A DNA stretch of 64,000 nucleotides. Source: Pseudomonas frederiksbergensis (GTDB lineage: Bacteria; Pseudomonadota; Gammaproteobacteria; Pseudomonadales; Pseudomonadaceae). Position 1 is the stretch's first letter. The number at the start of each line of letters is the position of its first letter. Positions 58,901 through 64,000 of the stretch are shown one piece after another. Where the stretch lies: positions 1-64,000 of the forward strand of contig NZ_MOBM01000013.1 in assembly GCF_003732275.1 (NCBI RefSeq), read 5' to 3'. The translations under genes were made by a program, and so were the position numbers. A model generated the notes under the pieces. It ran no database searches and had not been told where the DNA came from. It saw nothing but the letters and a program-made list of their open reading frames with translations.

Positions 58901-59954
58901 GCTCGATCGCTACATCGGTAGCAGCGTGTTCGTCGCGATCCTGGCAGTGCTGGGGATCATCCTTGGCCTGGCGACGCTGTTTGCCTTCATCGATGAAATG
59001 AGTGAGGTCAGCGATACCTACACGCTGATGGATGTCCTGAGCTACGTGCTGCTGACTGCTCCACGCCGTCTGTACGACATGTTGCCGATGGCGGCGCTGA
59101 TCGGTTGCCTGATCGGCCTCGGCAGTCTGGCCAGCCATAGCGAACTGACCATCATGCGCGCTGCGGGCGTGTCGCTGGGGCGGATCGTCTGGGCTGTCAT
59201 GAAGCCGATGCTGCTTTTGATGGTGGTGGGGGTGGTGATTGGCGAATACGTCGCGCCGGCCACGGAAGTCACCGCTCAGGCTAACCGCTCGCTGGCCCAG
59301 GGCAGTGGCGACGCGCAAAGCGCCAAGCATGGTCTGTGGCACCGTCAGGGTGACGAGTTCATTCACGTCAACTCCGTACAACCCAATGGTCTGCTGTACG
59401 GCGTGACCCGTTATCGCTTCGACGATCAACGCCACATGCTGTCTTCGAGCTTCGCCAAGCGCGCGGAATTCGACACGGATCACTGGCAACTGAGCGATGT
59501 CACGACCACGTTGTTCCATGAAAAAAACACCGAAGTGGTGACGACTCCGGTGGAGCGTTGGGAAGTGGCCCTGAGCCCGCAACTGTTGAGCACTGTGGTG
59601 ATGGCGCCTGAATCTCTCTCTATCACCGGTCTGTGGAGTTACATCCACTACCTGGCTGACCAGGGCCTGAGCAACGGTCGTTACTGGCTGGCATTTTGGG
59701 TCAAGGTGTTGCAGCCGCTGGTGACCGCCGCATTGGTGCTGATGGCGATTTCCTTCATCTTCGGCCCGCTGCGTTCGGTGACCCTCGGTCAGCGGGTCTT
59801 TACCGGTGTGCTGGTGGGCTTCACCTTCCGCATCGTCCAGGATTTGTTGGGGCCTTCGAGCCTTGTCTTCGGTTTCTCGCCGCTGTTTGCGGTGCTGATA
59901 CCGGCCGGTGTGTGTGCCCTGGCCGGGGTCTGGTTATTGCGCCGCGCCGGTTGA
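58893..59954 (+). CDS. lptG: LPS export permease LptG
   Basis: 353 residues from GTG 58893 (GGAGG 8 nt upstream). KLDRYIGSSVFVAILAVLGIIL, the ELTIMRAAGVSLGRIVW coupling helix and AISFIFGPLRSVTLGQRVFTGVLVGF at the end match LptG. Paired with LptF; translation is coupled through the overlap. Confidence 0.94.
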   Translation: MDKLDRYIGSSVFVAILAVLGIILGLATLFAFIDEMSEVSDTYTLMDVLSYVLLTAPRRLYDMLPMAALIGCLIGLGSLASHSELTIMRAAGVSLGRIVWAVMKPMLLLMVVGVVIGEYVAPATEVTAQANRSLAQGSGDAQSAKHGLWHRQGDEFIHVNSVQPNGLLYGVTRYRFDDQRHMLSSSFAKRAEFDTDHWQLSDVTTTLFHEKNTEVVTTPVERWEVALSPQLLSTVVMAPESLSITGLWSYIHYLADQGLSNGRYWLAFWVKVLQPLVTAALVLMAISFIFGPLRSVTLGQRVFTGVLVGFTFRIVQDLLGPSSLVFGFSPLFAVLIPAGVCALAGVWLLRRAG

Positions 59955-59986
59955 TCGCGGGTTATTCCCTGTAGGGCTTGTCACTC

Positions 59987-60020
59987 AAAACGCCCCTGTC
60001 GCAAGACCGGGGCGTTTTTG
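59987..60020 (+). terminator. Terminator of lptFG
   Basis: AAAACGCCCC / GGGGCGTTTT stem with a T5 tail. Confidence 0.92.
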
Positions 60021-60043
60021 TAAGCGCCGTCTGACCTGCGAAC

Positions 60044-60073
60044 GTGACGCTTGCGCCGTGGATCAGGTACAAT
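60044..60073 (+). promoter_or_regulatory. Predicted sigma-70 promoter of lepA-lepB
   Basis: GTGACG (60044-60049), 18-bp spacer, TACAAT (60068-60073), about 50 bases upstream of the lepA GTG start. Confidence 0.55.
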
Positions 60074-60125
60074 TCCCGGCTATTTTTCGGCGGGCTATGC
60101 CTGCAGCCTTTTTGAGTGTTGATCC

Positions 60126-61925
60126 GTGAGTGATTTGAGTCATATCCGCAATTTCTCCATCATCGCCCACATTGACCATGGCAAGTCGACGCTGGCCGAT
60201 CGCTTCATCCAGATGTGCGGCGGCCTTGCCGAGCGCGAAATGGAAGCCCAGGTGCTGGACTCCATGGACCTGGAGCGTGAACGCGGGATCACCATCAAGG
60301 CCCACAGCGTCACCCTTTATTACACCGCCCGCGATGGCATCAAGTACCAGCTGAACTTCATTGACACCCCGGGCCACGTTGACTTCACCTACGAAGTCAG
60401 CCGGTCGCTGGCGGCTTGTGAAGGTGCGTTGCTGGTGGTCGATGCCGGTCAGGGCGTTGAAGCGCAATCGGTTGCCAACTGCTACACGGCGATCGAGCAG
60501 GGCCTGGAAGTCATGCCGGTCCTGAACAAGATCGACCTGCCACAGGCCGATCCGGACCGCGTCAAAGAAGAAATCGAAAAAATCATCGGCATCGATGCCA
60601 CCGATGCGGTCGAGTGCAGTGCCAAGACTGGCCTGGGCGTCGACGAAGTGCTCGAACGCCTGGTTCACACCATTCCTGCGCCGACCGGCAACTACGAAGA
60701 TCCGCTGCAAGCGTTGATCATCGACTCCTGGTTCGACAACTATCTGGGCGTTGTTTCCCTGGTACGCGTGCGTCACGGTCGTGTGAAGAAGGGCGACAAG
60801 ATTCTCGTTAAATCCACCGGCAAGATCCACCTGGTGGACAGCGTCGGTGTCTTCAACCCGAAACACACCGCCACCGTTGACCTGAAGGCCGGCGAAGTGG
60901 GCTTCATCATTGCCGGTATCAAGGACATTCACGGTGCACCGGTCGGTGACACCCTGACCTTGAGCTCCACGCCAGACGTTGACGTGCTGCCAGGCTTCAA
61001 ACGCATTCAGCCGCAGGTGTACGCCGGTCTGTTCCCGGTCAGCTCCGACGACTTCGAAGATTTCCGTGAAGCCCTGCAAAAGCTCACGCTCAACGACTCG
61101 TCCCTGCAGTACACCCCGGAAAGCTCCGACGCGCTGGGCTTCGGCTTCCGTTGCGGGTTCCTCGGCATGCTGCACATGGAAATCATCCAGGAGCGCCTGG
61201 AGCGCGAGTACGACCTGGACCTGATTACCACCGCGCCGACGGTAATTTTCGAGCTGTTGCTGAAAACCGGTGAAACGATTTACGTCGATAACCCGTCCAA
61301 GCTCCCGGACCTGTCATCGATCGAAGACATGCGTGAACCGATCGTGCGGGCCAATATCCTTGTGCCGCAAGAGCACCTGGGTAACGTCATTACCCTGTGT
61401 ATCGAAAAGCGTGGCGTGCAGCACGACATGCTGTTCCTCGGTACCCAGGTGCAAGTGACCTACGATTTGCCGATGAACGAAGTGGTCCTCGACTTCTTCG
61501 ACCGTCTGAAATCCACCAGTCGTGGCTATGCTTCGCTGGATTACCATTTCGACCGTTATCAATCAGCTAATCTGGTGAAACTGGATGTGCTGATTAACGG
61601 TGACAAGGTCGACGCCCTGGCGCTGATCGTGCACCGCGACAATGCGCACTACAAAGGTCGCCAGTTGACCGAGAAGATGAAAGAACTGATTCCGCGCCAG
61701 ATGTTCGATGTCGCGATCCAGGCCGCCATCGGCGGGCAGATCATTGCGCGAACCTCCGTCAAGGCACTCAGAAAGAACGTATTGGCCAAATGCTACGGCG
61801 GTGACGTTAGCCGTAAGCGCAAGCTGTTGGAAAAGCAAAAGGCCGGTAAAAAACGCATGAAGCAAGTCGGTAACGTGGAGATTCCACAAGAAGCCTTCCT
61901 TGCAGTGCTCAGGTTGGATAGTTAG
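60126..61925 (+). CDS. lepA: Elongation factor 4 (LepA), ribosomal back-translocase GTPase
   Basis: 599 residues from GTG 60126. G1 [10 protein letters not shown]3 [14 protein letters not shown] (G4), then EF-G-like domains III and V and the LepA-specific C-terminus ([24 protein letters not shown]). It acts on stalled or mis-translocated ribosomes. Five bases before lepB. Confidence 0.97.
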   Translation: MSDLSHIRNFSIIAHIDHGKSTLADRFIQMCGGLAEREMEAQVLDSMDLERERGITIKAHSVTLYYTARDGIKYQLNFIDTPGHVDFTYEVSRSLAACEGALLVVDAGQGVEAQSVANCYTAIEQGLEVMPVLNKIDLPQADPDRVKEEIEKIIGIDATDAVECSAKTGLGVDEVLERLVHTIPAPTGNYEDPLQALIIDSWFDNYLGVVSLVRVRHGRVKKGDKILVKSTGKIHLVDSVGVFNPKHTATVDLKAGEVGFIIAGIKDIHGAPVGDTLTLSSTPDVDVLPGFKRIQPQVYAGLFPVSSDDFEDFREALQKLTLNDSSLQYTPESSDALGFGFRCGFLGMLHMEIIQERLEREYDLDLITTAPTVIFELLLKTGETIYVDNPSKLPDLSSIEDMREPIVRANILVPQEHLGNVITLCIEKRGVQHDMLFLGTQVQVTYDLPMNEVVLDFFDRLKSTSRGYASLDYHFDRYQSANLVKLDVLINGDKVDALALIVHRDNAHYKGRQLTEKMKELIPRQMFDVAIQAAIGGQIIARTSVKALRKNVLAKCYGGDVSRKRKLLEKQKAGKKRMKQVGNVEIPQEAFLAVLRLDS

Positions 61926-61930
61926 GTCCT

Positions 61931-62785
61931 ATGTCACTAAATTTCCCGCTGTTGCTGGTCATCGCCGTGTTCGTCTGCGGCCTGTTGGCGTTGCTCGATC
62001 TGCTGTTCCTGGCGCCACGGCGCCGGGCTGCCATTAACTCTTACCAGGGTAGCGTCAGCCAGGCTGACATGGTGGTGGTCGAGAAACTGAACAAAGAGCC
62101 GCTGCTGGTCGAATACGGCAAGTCGTTCTTCCCGGTGTTGTTCATCGTGCTGGTGCTGCGTTCGTTCCTGGTGGAACCGTTCCAGATTCCTTCCGGCTCG
62201 ATGAAGCCGACCCTGGACGTCGGCGACTTCATTCTGGTGAACAAATTTTCTTACGGGATCCGCCTGCCGGTGATCGACAAGAAAGTCATCGAAGTCGGTG
62301 ATCCGCAGCGCGGCGATGTCATGGTGTTCCGCTACCCGAGCGACCCGAACGTCAATTACATCAAGCGTGTGGTGGGCCTGCCGGGTGACCAGATTCGCTA
62401 CACCGCTGACAAGCGTCTGTTCGTCAACGGTGAGTCGATCGCCGAACAACTGGTCGGCTCCGAGCCGGGCACATTGGGCAGCGCCGAGCTCTACAAGGAA
62501 AAACTCGGCGTCGCCGAGCACCTTATCCGCAAGGAAATGAGCCGCTACCGCGCAACGCCGGATCATTCGTGGACCGTTCCTGCCGGGCACTACTTCATGA
62601 TGGGCGACAACCGCGACAACTCGAACGACAGTCGCTACTGGGATGATCCGAGTATTCCCAAGGATCTGCTGGGCATGGTTCCCGACAAGAATATCGTCGG
62701 CAAGGCCTTCGCAGTCTGGATGAGCTGGCCGGAACCCAAACTCAGTCACCTGCCGAATTTCTCGCGGGTTGGCCTGATCAAGTAA
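61931..62785 (+). CDS. lepB: Signal peptidase I
   Basis: 284 residues, two N-terminal membrane helices. Catalytic Ser90 in PSGSMKPTL and Lys145 in NYIKRVVGLPGD are at the same numbers as in E. coli LepB. GDNRDNSNDSRYWD is the conserved box E. It removes signal peptides on the periplasmic face. Operon lepA-lepB. Confidence 0.97.
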   Translation: MSLNFPLLLVIAVFVCGLLALLDLLFLAPRRRAAINSYQGSVSQADMVVVEKLNKEPLLVEYGKSFFPVLFIVLVLRSFLVEPFQIPSGSMKPTLDVGDFILVNKFSYGIRLPVIDKKVIEVGDPQRGDVMVFRYPSDPNVNYIKRVVGLPGDQIRYTADKRLFVNGESIAEQLVGSEPGTLGSAELYKEKLGVAEHLIRKEMSRYRATPDHSWTVPAGHYFMMGDNRDNSNDSRYWDDPSIPKDLLGMVPDKNIVGKAFAVWMSWPEPKLSHLPNFSRVGLIK

Positions 62786-62969
62786 TCACACACGGCGCTG
62801 TTGAACACGGCGCCGAATGCATTTCTGGAACCGGCACAATCGGCCCCAGAAGCATGAAAATAATGATATTCAGGACGTAATTTTTGAACACAGCGTTAAT
62901 TGTCCCAAGCCTGCGCCGCAACACGGCGATGGCGGTGGAATCCAGCCACGAACTCAGCGTGGGTAAACC

Positions 62970-63659
62970 GTGAGCGTCTCCTTAAGCCGTCTAGAGCGTC
63001 AGCTCGGCTACACCTTCAAAGACCAGGAGTTGATGGTCCTGGCCCTGACTCACCGCAGCTTTGCCGGGCGCAACAACGAACGCCTGGAGTTCCTCGGTGA
63101 TGCCATCCTCAACTTCGTTGCTGGCGAGGCACTGTTCGATCGCTTCCCGCTGGCCCGCGAAGGCCAGTTGTCGCGTTTGCGCGCCCGTTTGGTGAAAGGT
63201 GAGACCCTGGCCGTACTGGCCCGTGGTTTCGACTTGGGCGAATACCTGCGCCTGGGTTCCGGCGAATTGAAAAGCGGCGGTTTCCGTCGCGAGTCGATTC
63301 TGGCCGATGCCCTGGAAGCGCTGATTGGTGCGATCTACCTGGACGCCGGCATGGACATGGCGCGCGAGCGCGTGCTGGCCTGGCTGGCCGGAGAGTTCGA
63401 AGGCCTGACGCTGGTCGACACCAACAAAGATCCGAAAACCCGCCTGCAGGAATTCCTGCAGTCCCGTGGTTGTGAGCTGCCGCGTTACGAAGTGGTGGAT
63501 ATCCAGGGTGAGCCGCATTGCCGGACGTTCTTCGTCGAGTGTGAAATCATCTTACTGAATGAAAAAAGCCGAGGTCAGGGTGTGAGTCGTCGTATTGCCG
63601 AACAGGTAGCGGCCGCCGCAGCACTGATTGCCCTGGGCGTGGAGAATGGCCATGACTGA
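62970..63659 (+). CDS. rnc: Ribonuclease III
   Basis: 229 residues from GTG 62970. RNase III signature [12 protein letters not shown] (36-47), with the catalytic Asp and Glu, and a C-terminal dsRBD ([23 protein letters not shown]). Processes rRNA and dsRNA. The 184-bp gap after lepB contains no gene; in E. coli rnc is autoregulated by cutting its leader. Overlaps era by 8 bases. Confidence 0.97.
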   Translation: MSVSLSRLERQLGYTFKDQELMVLALTHRSFAGRNNERLEFLGDAILNFVAGEALFDRFPLAREGQLSRLRARLVKGETLAVLARGFDLGEYLRLGSGELKSGGFRRESILADALEALIGAIYLDAGMDMARERVLAWLAGEFEGLTLVDTNKDPKTRLQEFLQSRGCELPRYEVVDIQGEPHCRTFFVECEIILLNEKSRGQGVSRRIAEQVAAAAALIALGVENGHD

Positions 63660-64000
63660 TTCAACCGCAACTCGCTGTGGCTATGTTGCCATCGTCGGCC
63701 GTCCCAACGTGGGCAAGTCCACGCTGCTGAACCACATTCTGGGTCAGAAGCTGGCGATCACCTCGCGCAAGCCGCAGACCACCCGTCACAACATGCTCGG
63801 CATCAAGACCGAAGGCACCGTTCAGGCGATCTACGTCGACACCCCGGGCATGCACAAGGGCGGCGAAAAGGCCCTGAACCGTTACATGAACAAGACCGCT
63901 TCGGCGGCGTTGAAAGACGTCGACGTGGTGATCTTCGTGGTTGACCGCACCAAGTGGACCGACGAAGACCAGATGGTCCTCGAGCGCGTTCAGTACGTGA
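63652..64000 (+). CDS. era: GTPase Era, 5' part (3' end outside window)
   Basis: ATG 63652 overlaps the rnc stop. Residues include [18 protein letters not shown] (G1), TTRHNMLG (G2) and [10 protein letters not shown] (G3). Era binds 16S rRNA during 30S assembly. 116 codons are present; the KH domain lies beyond the window. Confidence 0.96.
   Translation, partial: MTDSTATRCGYVAIVGRPNVGKSTLLNHILGQKLAITSRKPQTTRHNMLGIKTEGTVQAIYVDTPGMHKGGEKALNRYMNKTASAALKDVDVVIFVVDRTKWTDEDQMVLERVQYV

Noticed and set aside
62786..62969. Possible DUF4845 gene between lepB and rnc
   Set aside because: P. aeruginosa has one there, but this 184-bp gap has no suitable frame; several pseudomonads lack the gene, so its absence is not remarkable.

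Overview
The window is a stretch of chromosome from a Pseudomonas of the fluorescens group (inference). The evidence is the complete aapJQMP, dauBAR, petABC-sspAB, pepA-holC-valS, lptFG and lepA-lepB-rnc-era neighbourhoods in Pseudomonas style, an esterase closely resembling P. fluorescens EstB, a divergent fhpR/fhp pair with a sigma-54 promoter, high GC, and eight copies of the classic Pseudomonas REP hairpin (arms of the type TGTGGGAGCGAGCCTGCTCGCGA). No rRNA, tRNA, CRISPR array, insertion sequence or prophage was recognised.

Layout. 1-3683 (-): 5' part of a very large serralysin-type (M10) metalloprotease with a long array of RTX-like modules, truncated by the window edge. 3.9-9.4 kb (+): metallo-hydrolase, OmpA-like lipoprotein, zapG/yhcB (-), alpha/beta hydrolase, trpS, zapE. 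9.5-14.8 kb (-): an accessory catabolic cluster of a flavin amino-acid oxidase/monooxygenase (broken by a one-base frameshift), a nitrilase-family hydrolase, an internally duplicated membrane protein and an asparaginase. 15-18.5 kb: GlxA-type regulator, acyl-CoA dehydrogenase, tas-like aldo-keto reductase. 18.7-23.6 kb (+): rplM-rpsI, petABC, sspAB. 23.8-27.6 kb: small proteins, a deletion scar joining a solute-binding-protein remnant to a RidA remnant, cysteine-cluster protein, acetyltransferase, cheV. 27.8-30.7 kb: fhpR and fhp (NO detoxification). 30.9-34.8 kb: D-arginine locus (binding protein, dauR, dauA, dauB). 34.9-37.2 kb (-): rhlB, estB. 37.6-41.8 kb (+): aapJQMP amino-acid importer. 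41.9-42.7 kb (-): mqsRA toxin-antitoxin. 42.8-45.7 kb (+): GntR regulator, CynX-type transporter, NTF2-like protein, GIY-YIG protein. 45.8-47.4 kb: a small accessory patch with DUF4177-yidD, a structured element and a nuclease-like protein. 47.4-51.8 kb: GST, glutaredoxin, yejK, hupN, rlmF. 52-57.5 kb (-): pepA-holC-orf-valS. 57.8-64 kb (+): lptFG, lepA-lepB-rnc-era (era cut by the window end).

The parts most worth a second look are three. The first is the 9.5-14.8 kb cluster, whose oxidase plus nitrilase pairing parallels known amino acid to amide to acid pathways (DavB/DavA, IaaM/IaaH) but includes an undescribed duplicated membrane protein. The second is a structured element at about 46.45-46.55 kb with two hairpins whose hexanucleotide loops are exact complements, preceded by a sigma-70-like promoter and followed by an intrinsic terminator, next to a nuclease-like gene. 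The third is the giant RTX protease with a 257-bp perfect internal repeat. Three GTC-N5-GAC sites at fhpR/fhp, a 25-bp palindrome at mqsRA and a palindrome at dauB give testable regulatory predictions.
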